Below, in pieces: positions 1-11,720 of a stretch of 64,000 bases of DNA. The translations under genes were made by a program, and so were the position numbers. The stretch's first letter is position 1, and the number at the start of each line of letters is the position of its first letter. The notes beneath the pieces were generated by a model. That model worked only from the letters and a program-made list of their open reading frames with translations. It ran no database searches and had not been told where the DNA came from. Source of the DNA: Ctenosaura bakeri (Eukaryota > Chordata > Lepidosauria > Squamata > Iguanidae); contig CAOLHI010000148.1 in assembly GCA_948474755.1 (NCBI GenBank), positions 790,478-854,477 of the forward strand. The letters run 5' to 3'.

Positions 1-200
1 ATGGTGAGCCTATGAATTTCTTTTCCATAGGATTTTCTTAGCCAAGGAATACTCAGAGGTGGTTTTGCCAGTTCCTTCCTCTGCAATATAGCCTTCAGCA
101 CTTGGTATTGTTGGTGGTCACCCATCCAAGTACTAACCAGGGCTGACCCTGCTTTGCTTCCAAGATCAGACAGGACCTGGTGCCTTTACAATATTTAGGC
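1..200 (-). repeat. 5S rRNA-derived SINE, cut by the window edge
   Basis: Read on the minus strand, positions 200 to about 105 follow the internal promoter half of a 5S rRNA: the plus strand shows ATCCAAGTACTAACCAGGGC and CTTCCAAGATCAGACAGGA, complements of conserved 5S segments. The remainder (about 13-100, with GGATTTTCTTAGCCAAGGAA) is the SINE body. The same repeat recurs near 36.8-37.0 kb. The tail is missing because the window starts inside it. SINEs of this type are transcribed by RNA polymerase III and mobilised by a LINE; the other copy has a Bov-B-like end. Confidence 0.85.
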
Positions 201-2911
201 CCCTTTTTGGCCCTAACTGTTCTCAAATGCCCAAATGGATGAAATGGCCACATGTTCCTTTCTTCTGGGAGCATGCATTGCAGGAAACTTTTTGAAATGT
301 TAAAGGCTGCTGCAATTGGCTATGGGCAATCTCTTTTAGGCAAGATTATGATGCCATAGGAAAACTGAACATATCTGGCATCTGACAGTTTGCCAGACCC
401 TGCCCAATGTTTCTTGCAAGCCTGTGTTGAGGAGGCAAAATTGAGGAGGTGCAAAATTTCCTACTTATTAAAAGTCCTGGTCAGAGTTATGCCTTACTGC
501 CCGCTTTCACTGTAGCAGCACTGCTTCCCCTGGCATTTACACTGAGATTTTAATGGAGCAACATGTGTCTGCATTCTAAGAAACTGCATAGCCAACACTT
601 AAAGTTCATTTTCCTCATTTTGAGATAATTAAATTGGTTTTGTTTGATTTTCTTTTATATTTTGAGCTGTGTAACACATTGGTTCACTGTATTGAATATA
701 CACAAAGAAAGTGAAAGAGAGAAAGAGTATAATTTTTATATTTATTCAAAAGCCATCTTTTGGAGAAGTTGTCAGAGTGGTGCACTACATAGATCAGATA
801 GATGAGTGATAGATGATTGATCGAATCACACTGATATACACACAAAGCAGAACATAGAGAATGCAGCATAGCTATGCATAATCCTCCATGGGGTATCCTT
901 GTGAAGATCAGTGATTTATTACTGAAGATTTCGACTTGCTACAAATTAAAAAGTGAACTAATTACATGCTTGTGTCTGTGTCATGTCTTTGTTATGTTAA
1001 CAACCTATAGAAGAAAAATCCTAATTTATGCACAGGTTAGTAGTAAAAATACAACATTAATGGAATCAAAAATTCATTTTGCTATTCTTCCATAAAAACA
1101 AACAATTTATAATAGAGAACACTGAAATATGAGGGGGTTTATATTACAAAAAAAAATCTTGTTGTGAGTGTTTATGGAAGAATTTACAGCCATTTTTATT
1201 GGTCAGCTGGGGTTTATCTTGCGGAAGGGCGGAAAAGACACTGAAATTATTACAGATGAGTCTAAACTAAATTAGATTTCAGACAAATACATTGTAAATA
1301 ACAGATCAATTTTTAACTGCTGTTTAAAAGTCATAATTACATCTACCTGTGGTATTTAGAAGTAATTAATACTGAATAGGTGGTCTTAAATGTACAGAAC
1401 TTAAGTGTAACGCTGCTGACATAATGTGTTATAGTCCACATTAATTAATCCCAAAGAGCTATCATCTCCAGTTTCCACAGATGACTACTGTAGCATTCTC
1501 CTTAATTCATAGGATGAACACAGGACTGAAGCTGTCATCCTGTACCCAATTATAGGAGAGTAAGGCCCTTGCCACACAACCTTGTCATCCAAGCAGAGCA
1601 GCGCATTGCTCCTGGTCCAGGACATGTGTCATCACACAACATTGTCACTCACCTGCTGCTGTCACATCCCCATCCATGGGAAATATGCCCTTTTTCATTA
1701 TCCAAAAACAACCTGTAATGTTTCTCTTTCCCAGCACAATCCCTTCAGATGCCTGCATGCAGTAAGGGCTGAAGAGTTCGATAGTGCTTCCTTCCACAGT
1801 ACAGTGCAGGAACCAACCAATCATGGATTGTGGGATGTGGAAGAGGCAAGGAAAGGGACGCATCATTGTTGCTGTACTGTGGATGGAAGAACAGTGTGTC
1901 TGATGCTACCCATCTGTGGCAGCTGACCCGGTGTGGTGGGGAGTGTTCAGGCCCTGATGTCATCCCAGCAATGGCAACGCTGGGATTCCACCAGAACAAT
2001 GGCACTATTGGGGCATAGTGCAGTAAAAGCCTAAGTCTCCTCAGAGCAGTGAAAACTACCTCTGAGTAGGCCCATATCTGCATTCTATACTACAAAAAGG
2101 TAAGCTTTCTGAGGACTCAGCAGATCCATAATGTGATGGGATAGCCCAGCTCTTGAAGTTTAACATAATTGTAGCTCTGTTATACTGAGTAGTGACTGTT
2201 CTAGTGTAGTAGTGAGACTGGAGCTTTAGTTCTGAATATTTTTTGAAAGAAATTAACCACTGCCTGGAAAACATTAGCAATATCCTTTAATCTAAGTTTC
2301 CCCCTGATCCCACTCTCTTTGAAGTTAATAGAAACTCTCAGTTGTCCCCTTATTGTCTCCAGTCAGATCAGGGTCATGCCCTTTGCCTTCCAGTTCCACA
2401 GCAGCTATTCCAAAAGCATTGGACTGTTACGTCCTTGAGTATCTTAAATCTATCTTTTACTTTTTGGACTGTAACATTTTGCATGTTATAGTTCTAGTTT
2501 TCTGTGATATTTATACACATGCTACAAAGGAAGAAAGAAATACACATGACACCAGTTAAGTTGCAGGGTGGGGTGTCTGGAGAGATTCAATTATTGTTAA
2601 GGTATACAGCCCTTTTATTTTGCTTCCTCCTGCTAAGGACACTTAAGCTGTGCTCTCAAAATAAAGTGAAGAAAGAGAATTCATTCTTGGAATGAAAACT
2701 CTAGACTTTTGAATATCTGACTTCTGAGTATTGTGACAAGGGTCCTGCCTATGATTGTCACAGCGTCACTTGCTGGTGGGAGTGTGACAGAAATGTCATC
2801 TTCCTTCTCTCCCATCAGCCACTGAACAGACCTCCTTCATTCAGTTCAGCTGCTGGTTGTTAAGGTGAGCTGAGAAGGTCTTTATTTAGTCTGACTGTAT
2901 CCAGAGCATAT
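201..2911. other. Intergenic, no supported gene
   Basis: AT-rich non-coding DNA. Short open frames on both strands between 1580 and 2280 overlap each other and have no recognisable product. I see no splice-bounded exon or transposon ends here. Confidence 0.6.
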
Positions 2912-3108
2912 GTTGTGGTGGTGGTGGTGTGCCTTCAAGCCATTTCAACTGATGGTGACCCCAAGGTGAACCTATTGTGGGATTTCTGGGGCTGAGAGTA
3001 TATGACACACCTAAGGTCACCCAGTGGGTTTCCATGGATAAGTGGCAAATCGAACCCTGGCTTCTAGGGTTGTAGTCCAACACTCAAACCACTACATCTC
3101 ACTCGCCC
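2912..3108 (-). repeat. tRNA-derived SINE with Bov-B-like 3' end
   Basis: On the minus strand the element opens with a tRNA-like head (box A region GTAGTGGTTTGAGTGTTGG; degraded box B near AGGGTTCGATTTG) and ends in the tail GGCACACCACCACC. The middle has the TGACCTTAGG core typical of these elements. At least eight further copies or fragments lie in this window on both strands. Confidence 0.85.
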
Positions 3109-3464
3109 TTAGAGGTTATTAATTCATAAGTGCAACGCAGAATGCCAGCCAATATTTTTTTTAAGCTCTTATATTTTAAGAACCAAGAGACAAACTGAAT
3201 GGAATTTCCAAATTCTTCCTTCCCCACCACCTCTTCTTCTTCCAGCCTGGTAAATAAAACTCATAGCCTTATATGGAAGAGGAATGAGGGAGGAAAAGTC
3301 CTTCAGGTAGAGGGTTCCCATTTCAGAGAGATAGCATTCAGCTTGCTTTAGACAGGGCTTCATTCCTCTTGAACGATCAGATTTGCAGCTTTGAGATCAT
3401 CTAGCTGTGTTGTTCAAGTAACCTCGATGGCATAGATGTCTTTTATCAGCTTTGACTTCTCTTA

Positions 3465-3666
3465 GGCCATTTCTACACTCCACTGTTCTAGTGCTATTAT
3501 TCCACTTTCAACCTCCTATGGAATTCTGGGGTTTGCAGTTTAGGGAGGGGCATGTGGAATTCTCAGCCAGAGAACTCTTTGGCCTCAGTAAACTACAAAC
3601 CCCAGGATTCCACAGGATGGTGAAAGTGGAATAATAGCACTATAACAGTGTAGTGTGGAAATGCCC
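3465..3666. mobile_element. Palindromic MITE, 202 bp, TTA target duplication
   Basis: The two halves are inverted repeats of each other, from GGCCATTTCTACACTCCACT at the left to GTGTAGTGTGGAAATGCCC at the right. The arms share the blocks GCTATTATTCCACTTTCAAC and CTACAAACCCCAGGATTCCA with their complements. It is flanked by TTA at 3462-3464 and 3667-3669. No coding capacity. A 3-bp TTA duplication with GGCC ends suggests a PIF/Harbinger-type element; that assignment is inference. Confidence 0.85.
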
Positions 3667-4340
3667 TTAGACTGGAGTGATCTGGTTACAGTCATGCTTG
3701 ATAAACTCCTAACTGGACTACTACAACATACTTCCTGTGGAACTGACTTTGAAGACAGTTTGGTGCAGAGCACAGCTGCCAGGATTTTGACTAGAATATC
3801 CTATTCTGATCATATGTTGCCAGTACTAAACTTGTTCTGCTTGCTTGCCTGCCTGCTTCTTAGCTCATTTCAGCATAGTGTTGACCTTTAACATCCTGCA
3901 GGTTTGAGAAGGAGCATCATCTCCCACTCCCTCATGCTCCAAAGTCATCATCAGAGACCCTTTCCTCTGGTAATATGCAATTATAGTTAAGCCAGATTTT
4001 GGAAAAGTTATTTTTTTTTGAACTACAGCTCCAATATCATTGACCATAGTAGCTGGGGGATTTTGAAAGCTGTAGTCTTAAAATTAACTTTCCCAAGTTT
4101 TGTGTAAAGCAGACAATAAGCACAATGACAGTCATCAAGCACACAGTAGCTGGTTCTGAGCCAAGTCCCCATCTCAAATATTCTGACATATTCTTTGTGT
4201 TTATTAAAAGCAGTGAGAGCTTGCTGTGAAGCCAGTGTATAATTAATTCCACACAAGAGGAAATAATCTTATCAGACTATAGAACCTAGAGCCCTTCCTA
4301 AAGTGTTTGTCCAAACAAGATTTGTGCCATGTGAGAAAAC

Positions 4341-4505
4341 GCCAGTGTAGTGTAGTGGTCCGAGCATTAAACTACAACCTCAAAGGTGAGGGTTTTGATT
4401 CTTCGCTTGGCTGTGGGAGCCCATGTACTCTCAGCCCCAGAAAACTCCATGATGAATCACCATAAGTCAGAAACAACACAACAACAGCAGCAACAGCAAC
4501 AACAA
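4341..4505 (+). repeat. tRNA-derived SINE with (CAA)n tail, internally deleted
   Basis: Begins with the tRNA-like head GCCAGTGTAGTGTAGTGGTC, passes through a short remnant of the body ending in CACCATAAGTCAGAAA, and finishes in a CAACAGCAACAACAA tail at about 4472-4505. Much of the central body present in other copies is missing. The tail creates a spurious glutamine-run reading frame. Confidence 0.85.
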
Positions 4506-6971
4506 GATTATTTACTCACAGATCTCTGTGTGAAGACAGGAAATTTTAGTTGTATGTCTACTACCCCTCCATGTGAACACAATAACTGGCCCACACAGTG
4601 TACAAAGAAAGCATTTTGGAGACTCAAACATTTGCCTCTGCTTTCCACAAAATCAAGTTGGTTTTTTTCCTTTCACATTTTGACTGAAAGAACCAGAGTT
4701 ATCCTGGGGCCCTTTACCAGATATATGGTGTGTCCACAGAGGGAATTGATGTTGTTGCCCGAATGTGTGGAACACAAAGCTGCACAAGAACATTCACAGG
4801 CTCTGATGTTAGTTCTGAATGACTAGACAAAGTGGGAAGCATAATCCAAATGGAAATGAACATGTATGCACGTTTCGATGTACATGAGCTTATGCATTCC
4901 TTGTGATACTTTTTTTGTTGTTCTGGTTTGACAGCCCTAATTTCAAACCAAAAGTAGGAAAGTTACCTTGTGCATAAGCCCACAATTCCATGGCTGTTGG
5001 CACTGGATGACTTAAAAAATTACTCAGAGTGAAAAAGAAATAATAAACGCAGCCAAGTCTTTATTTAGATACTGATGACTAACTTGGCTGTTTTCCCATC
5101 TATCCTTCCACATTCCGTATCGGAATTCTGCAGCTAGTGACTGGTTTTCCATGTCTGTTTTATACAACTGCCTCTTTTGTAGTTCTCAATGTTTTTGTAT
5201 TCACCTTCTATTCACAAGAGCATCTGTTTTGTATTACCCTCATTTAATACTCTTGTTTAAAAATCTCAGGGAGCAATGACTTCCCCAACCTGGGTTAAAG
5301 GTAAAATTGAGAAAGTGTTACTTAAAATGGTGCCTACAACTAAGAATCATAGCAAGAAGGAAAAATTTTAATATGAAAAATATGGCTGCATTAAGCCATT
5401 CAGACTATTTGTGTGTGCAGGTGGTCCTTTGGAGGGACACTTGGTTGGAAAAGTATCTGGGAACATAATGAGGAAATTCTACATTCTCTTTTACACTTGG
5501 GTTATTATTGGTTTGTATTGATTTGTTTCTCCCTTGTAATTTTCTTTTGTGATGGCCATTGCTCTAAACAATAAATCTGAAAACTCTCAGCTCTCTACAG
5601 AGGAACAATGTTTATGAGCCTACAACATAGCTGGCCTCACATGAAATAAATCAGAAGTAGCAGTCATTGCATTGTTCATCATTTCTATAGCTTTGCTAAC
5701 ATTACAAAGGACTTTACCAGCTTATCTTGCTTATGCCCCCCAACTAGATTGGGAACTAGATTGGACTGAAAGAAAGAAACTTGTGCGTTGCCACCATTTT
5801 AAACTTGGCTCTTCCACAACAAAACTCAACCAGAACTGGACTATACCCATTTATAATACAGGATGCAGCAAAAGGAGGGATTTAAAGAAGGTACATCTGT
5901 GCAAACCTACTGGTAACACAGAACCAATCACTAGGGCATAAATGGGTAGGCAACTGTGGGGGCAGGGAGTCACTGTTAGCCCCTCTGACCCTCATAGGCT
6001 GCACAGAGTGTTGATGGCAAACCAGAAGTGATGTCAGGTCACTTTCAGTCACCATTTTTGTCTGATTTTCATCTAAGGCAGGCCTTGATCAGAGTTTGTG
6101 GGGGATACAGGAAAGCAAAAATGCTACATTTGAAAGTAATTTTTGTGCTTGGGAGACTGTTTGAGGGCAAAAGAAAAAGAAAAGAAAAAAGACCATAATA
6201 ACCAGCCCTTTAAAAAAAAATGGGGGAGCTTGGGGGACTGCTAGGGGATTTCAGGGGCCACTAAAGTGGCTTTTGGGGCCACTAAAATGGCTTTTAGGGC
6301 CACATGAGCATTAGGACAATGATTCTAAACCACTGGTTTGTAATACAATAGCTCTTTTGAGAAGCATAAAAACTGTGTGCCAAAACAAGGTTTATTCTTC
6401 TACAGAAGCAAAACTATAAGTACGTTGGAACAATAAAACAAGCATTACTTCTGTGGCATCCTTTAATGAGACACTTGCCCTTCTTTGGTGTCACTTAATT
6501 TCTTTATGTTGGGTTGAGCTGAAGGACAGCCAGCAGTAAGCCATTCTCCACAGATAGTTTGTTTCATTGCTTTGTTTTTATTGCAACTATTGATGAGAAC
6601 CCAGTTTCTTAAGTGTGACATTGTAATGGCATTACAGTTCCAAAGCTTTGGACACAAGCTCAGATTCTTGTGCCTCTGTGTTACCCCAAACATGCATGTC
6701 TTTTCAACAGAGAGATGCTAAGGAACTGTCTTAGTGTGTAGGACGTGCAAAGAAGTTCTGCCCAACAATTCCCTGATTTCCAAAAACAGGGCACAGACAG
6801 CAATGAGAACAATACAGCCGTGGTTCACTCGGTTTGCTAGTGTTCCCAGGAGACCTTTCTTCTGGATTCATTCCCAGTAGGACATTGTTGTTATTTTTTC
6901 TGTTGCTGAGGGCAACCACAGCTGTGAACTGCCTGCTCAGGAGAGATACAAGAAGCAAGACACATGATATA
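4506..6971. other. Intergenic, no supported gene
   Basis: Non-coding. The only structure I see is a short tandem array at about 6254-6303: two and a bit copies of a 21-bp unit, each containing the near-palindrome GCCACTAAAGTGGC. Open frames here are short and unsupported. Confidence 0.55.
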
Positions 6972-7634
6972 CAGGTATATCTCAGTTAACAAAATAGATG
7001 TGTTCCTAGGCATTACTTCTTTAACAGAAAACTGGGTACCAAACGCAAAAATGACATGGAAAGAATAAGGATAGATTCCGAAAGCAAAACTTGTTATTCA
7101 AAACTAACAATATGCATGTGTCAAATAAAACAACTAGGTCAGGTAAGTCTTGCATAAATAAATGAGCCTTCTACAGACTTCTTGAAGGCTTCTTCCAAAA
7201 TATAGTGATGTTTGCCTTGTCATTTTTTTTTCTTTTATCATGCACCTCCTCACTATAGCAATCCAAAGTTTTCAGCACAGTTCTCTGAGGCTGAATCACT
7301 GAAAATGTGAACACTAATCTGTACAAAACTGAGTTGGGAAAGGGTGTGGGGAACCCCTTACAGCCATTTATTGTCTCAGTGCCTCTTTAAGTTCCAGTAA
7401 TTCTTTGTTAGCCACCTAAGGTCTATCTTCTGTCTGATCCATTGCAACGGCCAGAGATGAGATCGATCATTACAGCTTCAGGCTTGATGACTGGGCTGGC
7501 ACCATTGGGAGGCCCTTCTCTTCTACCAAGGGAGAATAATGGGACAAATCTTGCTTTCTACCCATATGAGTCTAAAGGCCTTTGTAAAAACAAGCATCAT
7601 TCTTAGAACCTTTGTTAACTGAGGTTCATGCCTG
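6972..7634. mobile_element. Tigger/pogo-like non-autonomous DNA transposon
   Basis: The left end CAGGTATATCTCAGTTAACA and the complement of the right end (CAGGCATGAACCTCAGTTAACA) are terminal inverted repeats, about 660 bp apart. CAGG termini are characteristic of Tigger/pogo elements, which insert at TA. TA is present on the left (6970-6971); the right flank reads GGTA, so the expected duplication is not clean. No transposase frame survives. Confidence 0.7.
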
Positions 7635-8328
7635 GGTAAGAAAAGGACTCATCACACATTCTTGAGCTGTCTTTTCAGTCAGTTTCACAACCTGACAAAC
7701 AAGCTAACCAGCCAATCAAACAATGGTTTAAGCAAATAATGTTCTCTTTCCTATCTTATGCTCTCTCTACCTACCATTACCTTCAAACTATCAAATATGA
7801 TCCTCTAGGTCAGGCAGATCCTCCTCCAGATGTTGTCAGAATGCATATCTTCCCTTCTCGCCATTGTCTAAGCTGGCTTGGGCTGATGGGAGGTGCAATC
7901 TAGCCATTTTTCAAGCGCCTAACATTTCTAGGGAAAATGCAAAGGCATTCTGGATATGTTGAACTAAAAGAAAGGTTAATACCTCTCTATAGAAGAGGGA
8001 ATTTTGTCAGCTCTGGCTTTCCTCACCTCACCCAGTATAACATGGTACATGGGTATAGTTTTATACAACTCAAATTTATTTGTCTTAGCCACCAGCCATT
8101 AAAAAAAAAGTAAAAAGAAAGGGCATCATAAATAAATGACAAACATGAATATGGTACCAAAAAAAATAGACAAGCTAATTAGAAAGATTAAATGCTATCA
8201 TTTTAAATAGCATTTAAAATATCATTTTAAGTATCAGTTTATATAACTGTGAATATTTAAATTTTATTTTAAATAAATGAATAAATTTATTTATTACATC
8301 TAAATGCCTTTGAAATATTTTGCTGCAG
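7635..8328. other. AT-rich intergenic or intronic DNA
   Basis: Between about 8100 and 8310 the sequence is low-complexity AT with ATTTTAAAT-type repeats. If the exon ending at 8461 is real, the part just before 8329 is intron. Confidence 0.5.
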
Positions 8329-8461
8329 CCCAAGCGAAACTGGACACATTAAGCAAGGATTTCTTTGTACTCTTTCCAAGTATTGAAGAGTACAAGTTTG
8401 CTCCTCTCATGAGTGCTGAAAAAGAAATTTTCACTAAATGTTTTCAGCGAAAGAACATTGG
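8329..8461 (+). CDS. Candidate internal coding exon of an unidentified gene
   Basis: I do not recognise this gene. The stretch is bounded by a plausible acceptor (TTTTGCTGCAG before 8329) and donor (GTATGTG from 8462). It encodes 43 whole codons plus two bases at each end, so the incoming intron is phase 1 and the outgoing intron phase 2. The peptide is charged and aromatic (LSKDFFVLFPSIEEYKF, then SAEKEIFTKCF), contains no repeat signature and looks like a real soluble domain. The likely partner is the terminal exon at 11232. With the strong acceptor there, the phases do not match (2 versus 0), so either an intervening exon exists or the weaker upstream acceptor is used. Chance open frame remains possible. 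Confidence 0.5.
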
Positions 8462-8646
8462 GTATGTGAAATTATCTTTAACTCCACTCTTTCCACTGTC
8501 ATCATAGGCTGCCATCTGAAGGCATATATTGCACTAGCCATGTTGTAATTTAGCATCCTTATGCCACCTAGATTTATCTTGAAGAAAGATGGGTTATAAA
8601 TTAAGGTTGAGATTACAGTGAAGATTACTAAAACTTTTGGGACTTA

Positions 8647-9041
8647 GGCCTTTTCTGCATGGCATTTGTGCACGATTGTGAGGAGCAATCTGCACAACTC
8701 ACTCACAATCACGTGACGCTCCAGGGGCCAGCAGGGACCAATCGTGCACCTTTTCATTTTCGGCTGGAAGCCAAAAATGGTGCTTGATCGCGCATTGCTC
8801 CCGGGCCCCATGCTCACTTACCTGGTGTGCAGAGCCTTCAGAGCTATGCTGGTCATGCTTCCTGCCCCAGCGCAGCCTGGGAAATTCCCAGGCTGCACTG
8901 CAAAGGAAGAGGCAGGGCTCTTGCACGAGCACGCAGCTGATGCGGAGCTGAAGCAGCAGGGACATGAGAGCCTCTTGCCGGATGCTGCTCGTGTGATCCC
9001 CACACCCCAGCACTGGAAAAAGGTGAGGTGCGGTAAGGGCC
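8647..9041. mobile_element. GC-rich MITE (family 2), 395 bp, TTA target duplication
   Basis: Ends GGCCTTTTCTGCATGGCATT and the complement of GGTGAGGTGCGGTAAGGGCC, flanked by TTA at 8644-8646 and 9042-9044. The interior is GC-rich and matches, in reverse orientation, the element at 33168-33587 (shared block CAGCCTGGGAAATTCCCAGG and the segment around CATTTTCGGCTGGAAGCCAA). The 3-bp TTA duplication links it to the PIF/Harbinger type by inference. Long open frames on both strands are by-products of GC content. Confidence 0.75.
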
Positions 9042-9067
9042 TTAATATTACACACAGTCTCTGCAGG

Positions 9068-9292
9068 GTTGTTGTGTGTCTTCAAGTCATTTCTGAAGTT
9101 ACAGCCACGCTAAGGTGAATATATTATGGAGTTTTCTTGGCAAGATTTTTTCTGAAGGGCTTTGCCATTGCATTCCTTTCGGGGTGAGAGAGTATGACTT
9201 GATCAGGGCCACCCAGTGTGTTTGCATGGCTCATCAGGGAATCAAGCCCTAGTCTTCCAGAGTCCCGCTCCAACATTCAAACCATTACAGCA
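9068..9292 (-). repeat. tRNA-derived SINE with Bov-B-like 3' end
   Basis: On the plus strand it reads GTTGTTGTGTGTCTTCAAGTC (complement of the tail), then TTTTCTTGGCAAGATTTTTT, a degraded core, and CAACATTCAAACCATTACAG (complement of the tRNA-like head). Diverged but nearly full length. Confidence 0.8.
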
Positions 9293-10107
9293 GGGGACGT
9301 GTTTTTAAACTGTTTGCTTTTGTTTTAGTATGTTAAATTATTTAATATGCTTTAGATTGTTCAAACAATTTAATATTTGGAACAAATTGTTTTACATCTC
9401 TTCCTGATCCTATTTCCTATGTTTCCCTGAGATCTTGTGGTATAAAATGGAATAAAAATATTTTAATGAATGAAACACAGAATGTGTCAACTGGGGTCAG
9501 ACCTGGTTAGATGAGAGATCAACAGGGAATATCTTTTTTTTCCCTCCAGAAATCTTCAGATAATTAAAAAAAAATCCTGTCTGAAATTCTGGAGAGATTC
9601 TGTTGATCAAAACTGGCAGTAGTGGACAAGATAGACTAGTGGCCTGACATAAGATAAAGCAACTTCTTTTATTCCTGAAAATCACAGGGGAATCCCCTTG
9701 GGGATAGCTTTTCATAGGCTGCCTGCCACTTAGAAGGGCCAGGTCTTCCAGTTGCCATCCATCTTATTTCAATTGGTGGACGAAAAGCATTAGGTGCTTA
9801 ACGTCATGGCTGAGCAAACTCATGTGACGGAAGGCAGTCCTTTGGCTCTACAAAACTTGATCCCAAACTTTTAGAACTTTCTAGGTAACAAAATTAATGA
9901 TCCCAGCTATGGAATTCTTTGCCAAGGGAAATTACTCTGGTTCCATCATTTCTTCTGAATTTCAGGAAGGCAGCCAAGATGACATTTTGCACAGCCTTTT
10001 GCCTTTGAAATTGTTCTGGTTGTTCTCACTGTCAGGTTATCTAAATTATTTGCAAGGAGTAGCCTGATATGTAGTCTGTTTTAAAATTTGTTTTTAGAAG
10101 TTTTTAT
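9293..10107. other. No supported gene
   Basis: AT-rich DNA without recognisable coding or transposon ends. It would be intron if the exons at 8329 and 11232 belong to one gene. Confidence 0.5.
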
Positions 10108-10184
10108 GTTGTGTGCCTTCAAATTACGGTACTTCTGTCTTATGTGGAACCTATAGTGAACCTATCATGCAGTTTTCTTGACAG
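10108..10184 (-). repeat. SINE 3'-end fragment
   Basis: GTTGTGTGCCTTCAAATTAC followed by GAACCTATCATGCAGTTTTCTTGACAG matches the 3' end of the tRNA-derived SINE in reverse orientation. The rest of the element is absent. Confidence 0.65.
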
Positions 10185-10201
10185 TCATTCTATTAGTAAC
10201 T

Positions 10202-10205
10202 TTGT

Positions 10206-10237
<32 letters not shown>

Positions 10238-10266
10238 TTTGTTGTTGTGTTGTTGTTGTTGTTGCA
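10202..10266. repeat. (GTT)n / (GCT) microsatellite
   Basis: An interrupted trinucleotide array of TTG with TGC variants. It lies close to a SINE 3' end, whose CAA tail is the likely seed. Confidence 0.85.
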
Positions 10267-11231
10267 AACGGAGGAACTCTCTGTCTCTTTTGGGCAACAA
10301 CCCTCAAGATTTATCTGGTTCTGAGGGGGCTCCCAACATAGTCAGTTAGAAGTCAGTGGAAAGCAAAGTGTCTCCAGAGAATCTACCTATATCTCTACAG
10401 CCAGACACACAATGATGAGATCATCCTTTGATTTCTCACAAGACCCTGCAAGATCTTAGAGGATGCTTTTCTCACAGAGTGTCCTGCAGACTATACTACT
10501 ATGCTCCCCTCCTGTTCTCCACCATGTGGGGAGGAAATAATGTGGGGACTCCTGGAGAAGGTGAGAGAAGAGATAAGGTGGAGTTCTACCTGGGCAGAAT
10601 TTTACACTCTGTCTCTCTAGGCAGAATTCTGGCCTTTGCTTTTTGGAGGACATCTCTGACTACCTCCCATGGTTGGATGACTTGGAAAGTTCTCCTCCCA
10701 GGCTTTGAGATCAAATAGCAAAGATTCAGCATGAGGTCTTAAGAGATCTGCGCCCAATTAGAGTAAAAAATATTGGGCTAAATGGACCTATAGTCTCAGG
10801 TGGAGTATAAGGCAGCTTCCTTTGTTGTACAAACTGTTAATGTATTTCATTCATTCTTTCATTCATTCCAGTCCATGGACCACAGCAGTTAAGTGCACAA
10901 AGTTCAGTGTTCCCTGTTGAATGAATACAAATATGTTCAGATATTACTTGTGGAACTGAACTTACTCTGAAGTGTTTGACTATGTGTGTATGTGGAGGTT
11001 TTCTCCTGGTCTTCAAGTGCTGCAGCTTACAGCTTAAAGCAGGTCCCATTAGTGGTATCAGCACTATTTTTCTTGTTTCTAAAGGAGAAAGTATGGGGGT
11101 AGAATAAGGAGAAACAGGAGGCATAGAATAAGGAAAAAATGAGGGGGGGGAATCCAAAGAGAAGATTGGCATGAAAAAGAAGAAAACACATATATCCACT
11201 TTAAATTTTAAGCAAGTTCCCTTTCACACAG

Positions 11232-11495
11232 TTGGCCAAACTGCATGCTTTTCTTGAACCTGCAACTGGCTCAGATCACAGCGTTTATTGTTACAGTCTT
11301 TACGATGAATACAACAATAAAACTTTACCACCTTTGTGGGATGCTGAGATGATTACAGATTATGTTAGTGAAAAATCCAAAGAGGAAGAGCTGCAAGAGG
11401 GCAGCAGAGAATACAAAGCGGCTGAGAAATTACAGAATTGTTTTGCAGCAGTAAGAAAATTTACCGTTAATGGCTCTGTGGAATTAAACTTGTAA
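11232..11495 (+). CDS. Candidate terminal coding exon of an unidentified gene
   Basis: I do not recognise the product. The exon follows a good pyrimidine-rich acceptor (TTCCCTTTCACACAG before 11232) and stays open for 87 codons to a TAA at 11493-11495. The peptide has an aromatic stretch (DHSVYCYSLYDEYNNKT), then LPPLWDAEMITDYV, then a charged, probably helical tail (SEKSKEEELQEGSREYKAAE). There is no signal peptide, membrane segment or transposon motif. A canonical AATAAA lies about 200 bases after the stop, as expected of a last exon. An alternative acceptor (TTTTAAG, about 20 bases upstream) would restore phase with the exon ending at 8461. The gene runs toward MPPED2. In mammals the gene next to the MPPED2 3' end is ARL14EP; this sequence does not look like ARL14EP or FSHB. 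Confidence 0.6.
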   Translation: MAKLHAFLEPATGSDHSVYCYSLYDEYNNKTLPPLWDAEMITDYVSEKSKEEELQEGSREYKAAEKLQNCFAAVRKFTVNGSVELNL

Positions 11496-11720
11496 CCAGG
11501 ACTGAAGCCTTACCAGGAGGCTTGTTCTGTGTACCTTTAAGCTAAACCTTTCTGGCTGCTCAGCAGTTCATGCCAATAATGCCAAGTACAGTACTGTAGG
11601 TTTCCAGTAATACTGAACTCTTCGTGACCCTCACAGACAATAATTGCTTTAGCATAGGATTGACAATCACAGCAACAAACTCCCCCCCCATCCAAATAAA
11701 CACAAGCTTAAAATATATTT
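11496..11720 (+). other. Probable 3' UTR of the unidentified gene
   Basis: Short untranslated stretch after the TAA. AATAAA is at 11695-11700, so cleavage would fall at about 11715-11725. It contains a run of nine C just before the signal. Confidence 0.5.

Noticed and set aside
100..200. 5S rRNA gene
   Set aside because: Only a diverged 5S-like segment joined to a SINE body; the same structure recurs at 36.8-37.0 kb.
1582..2083. Protein-coding gene from several overlapping frames
   Set aside because: Frames overlap on both strands, none shows a domain, and no splice sites or polyadenylation signal fit.
4386..4826. Open frame with a glutamine run
   Set aside because: The glutamines come from the CAA tail of a SINE; there are no splice signals or protein family features.
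8699..9118. Overlapping open frames on both strands
   Set aside because: They lie in a GC-rich MITE and extend into a SINE; a related copy at 33.2 kb has different breaks.
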